Shown piece by piece: positions 7,993 through 16,441 of a stretch of DNA of 64,000 bases. A program made the translations under genes and the position numbers. A model generated the notes under the pieces. That model had not been told where the DNA came from. It did no database searches and saw only the letters and a program-made list of their open reading frames with translations. The DNA is from JAALKW01 sp963974485 (GTDB lineage Bacteria > Pseudomonadota > Gammaproteobacteria > Legionellales > Legionellaceae). The stretch lies in the NCBI GenBank assembly GCA_963974485.1, contig CAXBBS010000001.1, forward strand, positions 186,001-250,000, in the 5' to 3' direction. Position 1 is the first letter of the stretch. Each line of letters opens with the position of its first letter.

Positions 7993-10596
7993 CTATTTAG
8001 CCAAGCTTTTGGTCACGATTTCTCGTAAATCTGCCGACAAATGAGCTTCAGCTAAAAGCTCCAGCTGCGCAAGTATATGCTGTTGTCTGACGGCATCTAA
8101 CCGCTGCCAACGCGTAAACGGTGTTGCAAGACGTGCTGATATTTGTGGGTTAATCTTATCAACCTTGAGTAATTGCTCCGTCAGAAACACATAACCGCTA
8201 CCATCAGCTGCATGAAAATGCCGTGGATTGTTTTGACAAAACGCGCCGATCACCGCGCGCACTTTGTTCGGCTGTTTCAAATCAAAATCAGGATGTTCAA
8301 GCAAGGTTTTCACACGCATCAATGCGCCTTCATGTTCAGCACTTGCTTGCAGAGCGAACCATTTATCCAGCACCAACGCATCATGTTTCCATTGCGTATA
8401 AAACTCTGTGATTGCCTGCTTTTGTACACTTTCATCCGGTGAATTAATCAGTAAACCCAAACTACCGACTTGGTCAGTCATGGTTTTTGCTTGCTCAAAT
8501 TGTGCTTGGCATAAGGCCAGGGCATCTTCAGGCTTCGCGTACATCATGAACCATAAACACACGTGCTTGAATCGACGTCGACCAAATGCCTCGGCATGCA
8601 TGGCATGATCTTCAGCCTGCTCGAGTGTTGCGTACATGTTTGATATTTCAGGCCATAGCGCGGTACCTAAATGCTCGCGATACGCGTCTCGTGCTTCTTC
8701 CCAACGTTCAACATCAATGTTGGATAAACCACTCACCACTTCTTCAAAACTAGGCGGCATAAGCAATTCAGCCCGCAACGCATGATCTAACATTTCATCT
8801 TGAAGAACATGCAGGAAAGCCGTGATCACCTCATCTTGAAGACGCCAATGACTGACATACGGCGTGTTGTAAGCATCCAATAATGCCGCGCGCACAACCC
8901 GTTGCCCCGCATCCCACTTGGCAAAACCATCGGTTTCAACACGTAATAAACCCAGCAAGTCTTGATTACTCGCCTCATAGATTAAATTCACAGGCGCTGA
9001 GAAATCACGCAATAAAGATAGATGTGCTGGTTCCTGGCTTAGGCCATCCAACTTAAATTGCTGTTCAAATTTTTCGAGTAACAACACATCTTGTGCAACA
9101 GGCATGCGCTCACCGGCTTGATTAAACAATGCAATACGAATCGGTATAGGAAAAGGCTGTTTGACATGATTATCTGGATTATCCGGTGTTTTAGGGCAGG
9201 TTTGTGTGAAGATTAAAGATAAACAACCGTCTTGGTAAGAGCGCTCGGTAAGCTTAACTTCGGGTGTGCCTGCTTGGGTATACCACCTAAAAAATTGTGT
9301 TAAATCTTGGTTATTCGCATCAGCCATGGCCGCGACAAAATCTTCAATCGTCACCGCTTGACCATCGTGCCGTTCAAAATACAGATCCGTACCCCGTCGA
9401 AAACCTTCTGGGCTCAAAAGCGTTTGAAGCATACGAATAACCTCGGCACCTTTGTTATAGATGGTTGCGGTGTAAAAATTATTAATTTCTTGGTACGCAG
9501 GCGGTCTAACCGGATGCGCCATACGCCCCGCGTCTTCAGGAAATTGTGCTTGGCGTAATAATTTAACATCTTGAATACGGTTTACATCACGTGAATTCAT
9601 ATCACGTGAAAATTCTTGATCACGAAACACCGTTAAACCTTCTTTAAGGCTCAACTGAAACCAATCTCGGCAGGTCACACGGTTGCCTGTCCAATTATGA
9701 AAATACTCATGGGCAATCACGCTTTCGATACCCGCATAATCTTGATCCGTTGCCGTATCAGGACGGGCGAGCACATATTTAGCATTAAAAACATTCAAGC
9801 CTTTGTTTTCCATCGCCCCCATATTAAAGGCATTGATGGCGACAATCATGTACACATCCAAATCATATTCACGACCGTATTCACGCTCATCCCACGCCAT
9901 CGCCGCTTTCAACGAGGCTAGGGCATGCGCACAACGATCTTCAACGCCTGGCTCAACATACACATGTAAATCAATCGTACGTCCCGACATCGTCACAAAT
10001 TGGTCGCTCACGCAGGCGAGCTTACCGGCGACTAACGCAAATAAATACGACGGTTTTTTAAAAGGATCGTGCCACACTGCCCAATGTCGCTCTCCGATGA
10101 CACCCGAATCAATCAAGTTTCCATTAGATAATAACACCGGATAATCAGCTTGATTTGCAGAAATACGGGTGGTGTACACAGCCAAAACATCGGGTCTGTC
10201 GGGAAAATACGTGATGCGTCTAAAGCCTTCAGCTTCACATTGCGTGCAAAAAATATTATCTGCATGATACAAACCCGAAAGCGCTGTATTTTCTTTCGGG
10301 TGAATACGCGTGGTGATGGTTAATGCACACGCGTCAGGGCAGTTTTTCAATATTAAGTTATCACCCTCAAAAACATACGCATCGTTATCCAACGCATGGC
10401 CATCTAACACAATCGCCTCGAGCTTGAGTTCCTCGCCGTATAAACACAAAGGACCTGGATGCGCGCGCACCAAATGCATTTCGTTCTTAACCAAAGCATA
10501 ATCATCATATAAATCAACGGTTAAATTTACCGTCTCGAGCTGAAAACTTGGCGCTTGATAATCATCTAAATAAATTGTTGTTTTTGACATGCTCAC
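7993..10596 (-). CDS. pepN: Aminopeptidase N
   Basis: This 867-residue M1 family zinc aminopeptidase is close in length to E. coli PepN (870). It carries the exopeptidase motif GAMENKGLN (about residue 260) and the zinc motif HEYFHNWTGNR (HExxH, about 293), with the downstream Glu in LKEGLT. The C-terminal half is the helical domain typical of PepN. It is a cytosolic enzyme of peptide turnover with broad N-terminal specificity. It lies between the astacin gene upstream (1-base gap) and aroE downstream, all on the minus strand. This suggests a single transcript, although no functional link between them is apparent. Confidence 0.96.
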   Translation of the reverse strand: MSMSKTTIYLDDYQAPSFQLETVNLTVDLYDDYALVKNEMHLVRAHPGPLCLYGEELKLEAIVLDGHALDNDAYVFEGDNLILKNCPDACALTITTRIHPKENTALSGLYHADNIFCTQCEAEGFRRITYFPDRPDVLAVYTTRISANQADYPVLLSNGNLIDSGVIGERHWAVWHDPFKKPSYLFALVAGKLACVSDQFVTMSGRTIDLHVYVEPGVEDRCAHALASLKAAMAWDEREYGREYDLDVYMIVAINAFNMGAMENKGLNVFNAKYVLARPDTATDQDYAGIESVIAHEYFHNWTGNRVTCRDWFQLSLKEGLTVFRDQEFSRDMNSRDVNRIQDVKLLRQAQFPEDAGRMAHPVRPPAYQEINNFYTATIYNKGAEVIRMLQTLLSPEGFRRGTDLYFERHDGQAVTIEDFVAAMADANNQDLTQFFRWYTQAGTPEVKLTERSYQDGCLSLIFTQTCPKTPDNPDNHVKQPFPIPIRIALFNQAGERMPVAQDVLLLEKFEQQFKLDGLSQEPAHLSLLRDFSAPVNLIYEASNQDLLGLLRVETDGFAKWDAGQRVVRAALLDAYNTPYVSHWRLQDEVITAFLHVLQDEMLDHALRAELLMPPSFEEVVSGLSNIDVERWEEARDAYREHLGTALWPEISNMYATLEQAEDHAMHAEAFGRRRFKHVCLWFMMYAKPEDALALCQAQFEQAKTMTDQVGSLGLLINSPDESVQKQAITEFYTQWKHDALVLDKWFALQASAEHEGALMRVKTLLEHPDFDLKQPNKVRAVIGAFCQNNPRHFHAADGSGYVFLTEQLLKVDKINPQISARLATPFTRWQRLDAVRQQHILAQLELLAEAHLSADLREIVTKSLAK

Positions 10597-10597
10597 C

Positions 10598-11278
10598 TCA
10601 TCTGTCCTTAAAATTTGTCATCGAATAAAGTGTATTAACGGCTGAAATATCACCCTTGCTCAAATGATCACGCTGGCCAATGATGGCATCTTTATCACGC
10701 GGAATAATCGTTGGAAGCCCATTTTTGCTAAACGCTCGTCCTGAATAATGCATGATGGAATCATAATCATACGCCCCCTCATTTCGCCCTTCGCGATCGC
10801 GTCGACTAAAATTAGCGTAATGCTTTTCGCGTATATTTTCCCATAGGATTTCAACATACGCGTCACGATCGGGTCGTGATTGCTCATGCCATAACCCAAT
10901 CAAATGCCCAAGCTCATGCGCACTCAACATGGTATGGCAACGCGGCGCAAGCAAAACAGCCTGCTCCCCCCCCTGCCGCCCGACAAACGAGTCACATGTT
11001 TTTCCTGGTCCCGGTTTAAATCGTGCATAATCCGCATAGAGCATCTGATTTTGTGGGGTTATTTCAACGAAACGAACCAACGTCTCGTTTTGCCACAAAG
11101 CCATGGCTTCGACAAGTGCTATGCGATTTGCTTGCGGTAAGGCTTCATCGATAATATAAGGTATTTCAGCATGTGGCCAACGTGCATAATCATCTTGCGT
11201 GACGACGCCGTCTAAATCTGCAAATGCATACGAACTCATGAGGCCAATCACAACCAATACACGCCAACGCATCCTCAT
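10598..11278 (-). CDS. Secreted astacin-like (M12A) zinc metalloprotease
   Basis: This 226-residue protein has a signal peptide (1-20, cleavage after AFA). A compact astacin domain follows: the long zinc motif HELGHLIGLWHE (121-132) continuing EQSRPDRD, and the Met-turn SIMHYS (174-179). The domain lacks extra modules. Astacins are mostly animal proteins. In bacteria they are scattered, and Legionella has an astacin-like Dot/Icm substrate (LegP), so horizontal origin is likely. The signal peptide here suggests Sec export rather than type IV translocation. AGGAGG lies ten bases upstream of the chosen ATG. The leader region contains a remnant copy of the rsmI 3' end (11301-11325), so this gene once probably followed rsmI directly. 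Confidence 0.88.
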   Translation of the reverse strand: MRMRWRVLVVIGLMSSYAFADLDGVVTQDDYARWPHAEIPYIIDEALPQANRIALVEAMALWQNETLVRFVEITPQNQMLYADYARFKPGPGKTCDSFVGRQGGEQAVLLAPRCHTMLSAHELGHLIGLWHEQSRPDRDAYVEILWENIREKHYANFSRRDREGRNEGAYDYDSIMHYSGRAFSKNGLPTIIPRDKDAIIGQRDHLSKGDISAVNTLYSMTNFKDR

Positions 11279-11300
11279 GCCTCATCAGCCTCCTATATAA

Positions 11301-11325
11301 TATTTTTATGTAATTCAAGCGCGCG
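11301..11325. repeat. Direct repeat, left copy (rsmI 3'-end remnant)
   Basis: This 25-base segment matches 12124-12148 at 24 of 25 positions, including the shared core tgtaattcaagcgcgcg. On the minus strand it still reads ALELHKNII then stop, in the frame of the RsmI tail ALELQKNID. It marks the left border of the DUF4160/DUF2442 segment. Confidence 0.8.
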
Positions 11326-11377
11326 GAACATGCACCATCCATCCGGCGTTTAGTTACCATTAAGAGCTTATTTCATT

Positions 11378-11409
11378 TCGACTTTAGCCGCTTACATGCC
11401 TAAAGTCGA
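11378..11409. repeat. 10-bp perfect inverted repeat
   Basis: TCGACTTTAG (11378-11387) and CTAAAGTCGA (11400-11409) flank a 12-base spacer, with no T-run on either strand. It lies between the astacin leader and the DUF4160 gene, inside the repeat-flanked segment. It could be an operator or a recombination-related site; nothing in the sequence decides this. Confidence 0.45.
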
Positions 11410-11542
11410 GTATCTCTCATGTTTCTATAAGTTCATCCCATAAGTTACTAGGTTGAATTGGGTTGCCAAAAACATTACATACCAATAATATTACCTTAGT
11501 TTCTAATCGTAAGATGAGTTTTACAAATTTAAGGATAAATAA

Positions 11543-11803
11543 ATGCCAACCATTAGCACATTCTATGGCATACTCATTCAGATGTTCTGGGGTGATCATG
11601 CACCACCTCATTTTCATGCGCTATATGCGGAATATGAAGTGCTTATTGATATTCGTACCCTTGAGGTCATGAAAGGAACCATGCCACGCAGAGCGTTGGC
11701 CTTAGTATTAGAATGGGCCTCTTTGCATCGCAAAGAATTACAGGAGGATTGGATATTATGCGAAACAAATCAATCGCTAAAGAAAATATCTCCCCTCGAG
11801 TAG
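11543..11803 (+). CDS. DUF4160 family protein
   Basis: This 86-residue protein has the DUF4160 core: TISTFYGI.I.M...DH.PPHFHA.Y.EYE, then I....GTMPRRA..LVLEW...H..EL..DW. The conserved HxPHFH segment is near residues 20-26. AAGGAT lies six bases before the ATG. The next gene, a DUF2442 protein, overlaps its 3' end by 46 bases, a pairing I recall as common in bacteria and often suggested to behave like a toxin-antitoxin or accessory module. No biochemical role is established. The pair sits inside a direct repeat of the rsmI tail. Confidence 0.8.
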   Translation: MPTISTFYGILIQMFWGDHAPPHFHALYAEYEVLIDIRTLEVMKGTMPRRALALVLEWASLHRKELQEDWILCETNQSLKKISPLE

Positions 11804-12075
11804 TCACTTGTGCTCCTTGGAGATTGAAAAAAGTGAAGCCTCTTCCGAATTATGAACTTGAAGTTGAGTTTAATGATGGAACACATGGCTTTGTTGACAT
11901 GCATCACCTGATCAAAAGTGCCAAAGCTGGTGTTTTTAAATCACTCCAAGACCAAGATCTCTTTAATCAAGCACATCTTGAGCATGGAGCGGTAACCTGG
12001 CCTGGTGAAATTGATTTAGCGCCTGATGCTATGCACGATAACGTAAAACAAACTGGACGTTGGATTATTAAGTAA
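11758..12075 (+). CDS. DUF2442 family protein
   Basis: This 105-residue protein has the DUF2442 pattern: (V)KPLPNYELEVEFNDGTHGFVDM.HLI...GVF..L.D...F..A.L..GAVTWPGEIDLAPDAMHD. I chose ATG 11758 because AGGAGG lies ten bases upstream and the longer frame only adds out-of-frame DUF4160 sequence. It overlaps the DUF4160 gene and is certainly co-expressed with it. The strict two-gene overlap and the repeat-flanked setting suggest a mobile accessory pair. Which partner, if either, is toxic cannot be told from sequence. Confidence 0.8.
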   Translation: MRNKSIAKENISPRVVTCAPWRLKKVKPLPNYELEVEFNDGTHGFVDMHHLIKSAKAGVFKSLQDQDLFNQAHLEHGAVTWPGEIDLAPDAMHDNVKQTGRWIIK

Positions 12076-12100
12076 AGCCAACAAAGCGTATCTTTGCACG

Positions 12101-12976
12101 TCATTGCTCTGGCTTGTCATCTATATTTTTTTGTAATTCAAGCGCGCGCGGATACAAAAAATTTCGATTCGCGCCGGTTAATTTTACAGCCAACTTCACC
12201 GCTTGCTTCACCGGAAGTTCAGCTAACAACACCTCTAAGCATGCATCATGCTCACCTGCTTGTTCAAAACAAACACGCGGCGGTAAAATCACAACAAATT
12301 CACCTTTTTTACGTGAAATATCTTCTAGAATCCAAGCTTGAATCTCAGGAATACTGCCTGTAACAAACGTCTCAAACGTTTTCGTTAGCTCTTTGGCTAA
12401 TACGATTTCACATGCATCACCCAACACTTCAAGCATATCATCAAGACACGCTTGCAAGCGATGCGTTGACTCATAAAACACAACCGTATGTTGTAACGCC
12501 GTTTTAAACCCCTCGAGTACCGTACGACGCGCGGCCATGGTGGCCGGCAAAAAACCTGCAAACGTAAAGATATCCGTAGGAACACCGGCCGCCGACAAGG
12601 CCGCAATCAAAGCGCATGCCCCAGGAATGGGTACCACACAGATGCCTTGTTCGCGCGCGTGTTTCACCAAAGGATAACCCGGGTCGCGAATTAGAGGCGT
12701 ACCTGCATCACTAATAAGCGCAATATTTTGGCCTTGCTTGAGTAGCTCAACTAAACGCGTGCTTTCAGTTGACTCGTTATGGGCATGCAACGAGATCAAA
12801 GGTTTTTGAATACCTAAACCCGTCAAAAAAGGTCGTGAATGTCGCGTATCTTCAGCAGCAATACAATCCACATGCTTTAAAACCTCAAGTGCGCGTAATG
12901 TAATGTCGTCTCGATTGCCTATGGGGGTCGCTACCACGTAGAGCGTGCCGGCGGTGCTTGCGGTTAAATGCGTCAT
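12101..12976 (-). CDS. rsmI: 16S rRNA (cytidine-1402-2'-O)-methyltransferase RsmI
   Basis: This 291-residue SAM-dependent enzyme methylates the ribose of C1402 in 16S rRNA. Motifs include LYVVATPIGN, the LRAL.VL..VD.IAAEDTRH block, ISDAGTPLIRDPG and the VPIPGACALIAALSAAG loop typical of the tetrapyrrole-methylase fold. It diverges from lpoA with only about 40 bases between the start codons, the classical yraL-yraM neighbourhood. The C-terminal peptide is repeated at 11301-11325, suggesting the gene end was duplicated when the DUF4160/DUF2442 segment arrived. Confidence 0.95.
   Translation of the reverse strand: MTHLTASTAGTLYVVATPIGNRDDITLRALEVLKHVDCIAAEDTRHSRPFLTGLGIQKPLISLHAHNESTESTRLVELLKQGQNIALISDAGTPLIRDPGYPLVKHAREQGICVVPIPGACALIAALSAAGVPTDIFTFAGFLPATMAARRTVLEGFKTALQHTVVFYESTHRLQACLDDMLEVLGDACEIVLAKELTKTFETFVTGSIPEIQAWILEDISRKKGEFVVILPPRVCFEQAGEHDACLEVLLAELPVKQAVKLAVKLTGANRNFLYPRALELQKNIDDKPEQ
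12124..12148. repeat. Direct repeat, right copy (within rsmI 3' end)
   Basis: This copy lies inside the rsmI coding end (residues ALELQKN) and pairs with 11301-11325. Together they bracket about 800 bases that hold the DUF4160/DUF2442 pair. Confidence 0.8.
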
Positions 12977-13017
12977 GGTTTATCCTGATACGTCTGTGTC
13001 CGAAAGGTTACACGCTC

Positions 13018-14826
13018 ATGCGCGCGCAATTAAATTATCTTCAATATCTTAAATTTTCTCTAGTTATAGCTTGTTTTGGCTTGCTCGTACAATGCACCAC
13101 AATCAATCCCAATCAACTGGGTGGTCGGCCACTGGGTAGTCCTTATACCATGCCAGCCGAGGCCTACATTGCGCTTGCTAACAACCATATCGGCGAAGAA
13201 AAACAAGCGCTTCTCCTGCTTGCAGCTGGTCGTTGGGTCGACGAAGGCCGCTGGCAAGATGCAAACACTATTCTAGCACAAATCAAACCAGCGTCTTCGA
13301 TTCAAACTGACAAAAAAAATCTACTCCTTGCTAAAATCGACTTATTACGCAAACGTCCACGCACAGCACTTAACCGCCTCGCGATGGTTCGTCACGCAGA
13401 CCAACTCCCGCTGTATGAACAAGCGCAGTTCCATGAGCACTTGGCCGACGCCTACAAAGCCTTAGGCAAATCACTGGAATCCATCAACGAACGCATTAAA
13501 TTAGATAAAATTCTCCCTGATGAAGCTTCACGCGCCAATAATCGTCGTGTTCTATGGGTCACACTCACCAACCTCTCGATTGCCGAACTCAACACGCTTG
13601 TGATAGAAACACCCTCGGCTTCTGAATTACGCGGCTGGATGGAGCTTGCACTTATCGCACGACAAGACTCGGCGTATCCCGATAAAATGCTTAAAAAGCT
13701 TAAGCAATGGCAACAAGAATATCCCTATCATCCGGCACGTAGTTTACTACCCTCCTCGCTCGATAGCATGCAAGGACGTTTGTATAACAAACCCAAACAT
13801 ATCGCCTTAATCCTACCGCTTTCAGGCCCCTTATCAGGCCCAGGACACGCGGTTCAAGATGGCTTCATGGCCGCCTTCCGAGAACATGACTCAGCAGCGT
13901 CTACAACCGTGCATTTATATGACACCCATCGTTTAGGTGCTACGAAAGCTTATCATCAAGCCATTACAGCGGGCGCTGACTATGTGATTGGACCGCTATC
14001 CAAACCCGATGTTCAAGCCGTTGCATCCATGTCACACCCCGTTCCAACGCTGTTGCTCAACAACGTGCCTACACACACACAAGACCATGCATTCCAGTTT
14101 GGGATCTCACCTCCGAACGAAGCACGTCAAGTAGCCAGTAAAGCGCGTCAAGCCGGTTTTTCACGTACATTAGTGATTGCGCCAACAGACACCTGGGGAA
14201 ATAAAACACTGAGCGCATTCTCCCGTGAATGGCGCGGGCTGCGTGGACAAATCGTGGATACCCTTCGTTTTGACCCAAACAACAAAGCAAACCTCAACGA
14301 ATCCATTCGTGAATTATTACAAGCCGTATCGGACAAAGAACGAAAAGAACAACTCAAAGCTTTGGCCAAAGATCCCGATCTCGAACGCACACCGCTGCGT
14401 CGCGAAGATTTTGATATGATTTTTTTACTCGCCTCCCCGTCTCAAGCACGTCAAATCATGCCGTTACTTAGGTATTATTATGCTGGGAAAGTCCCTGTTT
14501 ATGCGACGTCTAGCGTATACGCAGGCACAGAGAATACCGTAGCAGATCGTGATTTAAACGGCATCACCTTTTGTGACATGCCTTGGGTGCTATCCCACCC
14601 CAACATGGGACACCGTCATTGGTCTGAGCGCTTTAACAGCTACAGTCGCCTGTACGCGATAGGTATGGACAGTTACACGCTTGGAACCGAATTGAATGCC
14701 CTTCAACTCTTCCCAGCACTCGGTATGGGGAACGAAACTGGTACGCTATATTTAACAGCCAACCACCGGATTTCGCGCATTTTATCATTCGGTAAAATTG
14801 CACAAGGTGTTGCAACGCCGCTCTAA
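13018..14826 (+). CDS. lpoA: Penicillin-binding protein activator LpoA (LppC family)
   Basis: This protein of about 602 residues has an N-terminal hydrophobic segment ending in LLVQC, a non-ideal lipobox (Gln before Cys), consistent with an outer-membrane lipoprotein. Residues about 30-255 form a TPR-like helical domain (QALLLLAAGRWVDEGRW..). From IALILPLSGPLSGPGHAVQDGF onward comes the LppC periplasmic-binding-protein-like domain. LpoA activates PBP1A for peptidoglycan synthesis. ATG 13018 was chosen over an upstream frame opening because it starts the signal peptide directly. rsmI lies divergently, as in E. coli. The yraN homologue that often follows lpoA is absent here. Confidence 0.9.
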   Translation: MRAQLNYLQYLKFSLVIACFGLLVQCTTINPNQLGGRPLGSPYTMPAEAYIALANNHIGEEKQALLLLAAGRWVDEGRWQDANTILAQIKPASSIQTDKKNLLLAKIDLLRKRPRTALNRLAMVRHADQLPLYEQAQFHEHLADAYKALGKSLESINERIKLDKILPDEASRANNRRVLWVTLTNLSIAELNTLVIETPSASELRGWMELALIARQDSAYPDKMLKKLKQWQQEYPYHPARSLLPSSLDSMQGRLYNKPKHIALILPLSGPLSGPGHAVQDGFMAAFREHDSAASTTVHLYDTHRLGATKAYHQAITAGADYVIGPLSKPDVQAVASMSHPVPTLLLNNVPTHTQDHAFQFGISPPNEARQVASKARQAGFSRTLVIAPTDTWGNKTLSAFSREWRGLRGQIVDTLRFDPNNKANLNESIRELLQAVSDKERKEQLKALAKDPDLERTPLRREDFDMIFLLASPSQARQIMPLLRYYYAGKVPVYATSSVYAGTENTVADRDLNGITFCDMPWVLSHPNMGHRHWSERFNSYSRLYAIGMDSYTLGTELNALQLFPALGMGNETGTLYLTANHRISRILSFGKIAQGVATPL

Positions 14827-14918
14827 AAAAAATAACCACCCGATTAACTTGATACCAGCCTCATTGATGCCTAAAGTAACATTAAGATCAATGTTCAACC
14901 TATTCAGTGAGGTTTGGT

Positions 14919-16208
14919 ATGAGTATCCAAGACAAAAACTATCTTGCTAATTTGAAAAAAGATGTTGATAGCGCACAAGAAACTTTAGACTTGATACGTT
15001 TAAGACATCAAGCGTCACAACAACATGAATTGTCCGTTTTAGAAAAAAAACTGAGTGATTTATTGCAAGCACAACATGCTGTAGAAATAAATTTACACGA
15101 AATCCTTGAAAAAGAAGCGATTATTGTCACGGCCTTGAATGCATTAAGTCCCTCATCGAGAGAGTATAAAGAAAAATATCAACGTCGAACGGAAATCAAC
15201 GAAATCTGTTCAAAATATGAAAGTGATATGAAACAAAAACAAGCAGAAATAACAAAAACTAAAACTCATATTGATCAACTTAAAGCACCTACATCGCCAA
15301 AAGAGCAAGAAGCGATCGTTGCCTTAAACCGCGCACAAACTGCTCTTCAAGCAGCTCAATCCAGTCGAAAAAAATTCACCCGTCAGTTACAAACAAAGAC
15401 CGTGCCCTCGCGTTTTGACCGTACTGCCGATGCCATCACCGCAAAGCTCGCCCAGACAAAAGATGAGATGGACAACCTCGAAACGAGCATTAATCAGGCC
15501 TGGGATCAAGCAAAAGCCGTGCTTGCACAGGATTCATCGCCTAAAAAAGAGCCAGCCCCTTCCTATGCAAAACAAGATATTGAAGCACTCGAAAAAAAAT
15601 TCGAGGACTTAAATACACGCATTGAAAGAAAACAAAACAAAACAGGATGTTTCCGTGCATGGAAACCCATCTATAATTTATTTCGTCAATTCTTTGGCAT
15701 CGAGCGAAAATTAACAAAACTAACCTCGCAGCAAGCAGAAGCGATCCCTATTTTTGACACAATCACAGCGTTACTTGTTAAATCCTTGGAGCTGGAAGAG
15801 CAAACAACACAATTACACGGAGCTTTACAGCAAGCATTAGATGATCGATCTCATCTAAAAGAACTGGCGTTGGTCATTCAGAAAAAACTCGAACCCTATT
15901 GCACAACACATATAACAACGTTTTTTTCTAAAGCGCCACGTTTAGAAAAAGATATCGCCCCCATAGCCAAGGCCTTAACCACCTTTCTTGGCGAACCTAC
16001 CGAAGCAAACCTCGAGCCATTATCTGCAACGATGTCGCGCGCTCATCCAAGATACCTTGAAAATAAGGACTTTCAAACGCTTATTGTCGAAGCAAGTGGT
16101 CTGTATGAAGTCATTGACAAACTCTATCATGACCACCTCGAGCTGAAACAACTGCAGGAAGATTTACACCCAACAGACACGGAACAGAAAAGAAATCAGC
16201 CCGAATGA
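14919..16208 (+). CDS. Hypothetical coiled-coil protein
   Basis: I do not recognise this 429-residue protein. It is charged and mostly helical. Residues about 1-240 have long heptad-like runs (LKKDVDSAQETLDLIR, EIRKTKTHIDQLK-like segments) that predict coiled coil. A short region with CFRAWKPIYNLFRQFFGIE interrupts them near residues 245-265. A second helical part then runs to a hydrophilic tail. There is no signal peptide or membrane segment. ATG 14919 has GAGG seven bases upstream. In Legionellales such orphan coiled-coil proteins are often secreted effectors, but nothing here proves secretion. A small ORF overlaps its stop as ATGA. Confidence 0.75.
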   Translation: MSIQDKNYLANLKKDVDSAQETLDLIRLRHQASQQHELSVLEKKLSDLLQAQHAVEINLHEILEKEAIIVTALNALSPSSREYKEKYQRRTEINEICSKYESDMKQKQAEITKTKTHIDQLKAPTSPKEQEAIVALNRAQTALQAAQSSRKKFTRQLQTKTVPSRFDRTADAITAKLAQTKDEMDNLETSINQAWDQAKAVLAQDSSPKKEPAPSYAKQDIEALEKKFEDLNTRIERKQNKTGCFRAWKPIYNLFRQFFGIERKLTKLTSQQAEAIPIFDTITALLVKSLELEEQTTQLHGALQQALDDRSHLKELALVIQKKLEPYCTTHITTFFSKAPRLEKDIAPIAKALTTFLGEPTEANLEPLSATMSRAHPRYLENKDFQTLIVEASGLYEVIDKLYHDHLELKQLQEDLHPTDTEQKRNQPE

Positions 16209-16315
16209 GATTAACCCACACGCTGTCGTTTAGCCGCGGCTCATCTTCTTTGCCTGATGACTTCGTTGTAAGCAAGCTCGACAGCACCCTCACAACCCAT
16301 GAAATTGCACTCTAA
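16205..16315 (+). CDS. Possible 36-residue small ORF
   Basis: This ORF starts with ATG overlapping the stop of the coiled-coil gene as ATGA and ends at TAA 16313-16315. It encodes a Ser/Leu-rich polar peptide beginning MRLTHTLSFSRG. Translational coupling would be possible, but length and composition do not prove coding. It may also be the remnant of a longer reading frame. The rest of the gap to 16442 shows nothing I can name. Confidence 0.2.
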   Translation: MRLTHTLSFSRGSSSLPDDFVVSKLDSTLTTHEIAL

Positions 16316-16441
16316 ATCCAATAATGCAACATGGGTATTTCGAGGAAGCGCCGTGCATACAGGGTGTTCTCGCTTACACTTGAATAACCGTCAAAAAAGC
16401 ATTAGACTTTGAATTAGTCGCGACCAATTCAAACAAAGCTA

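Noticed and set aside
12976..13018. Divergent promoters between rsmI and lpoA
   Set aside because: Only about 40 bases are available and no hexamer pair is clear; the promoters probably lie inside the coding ends.
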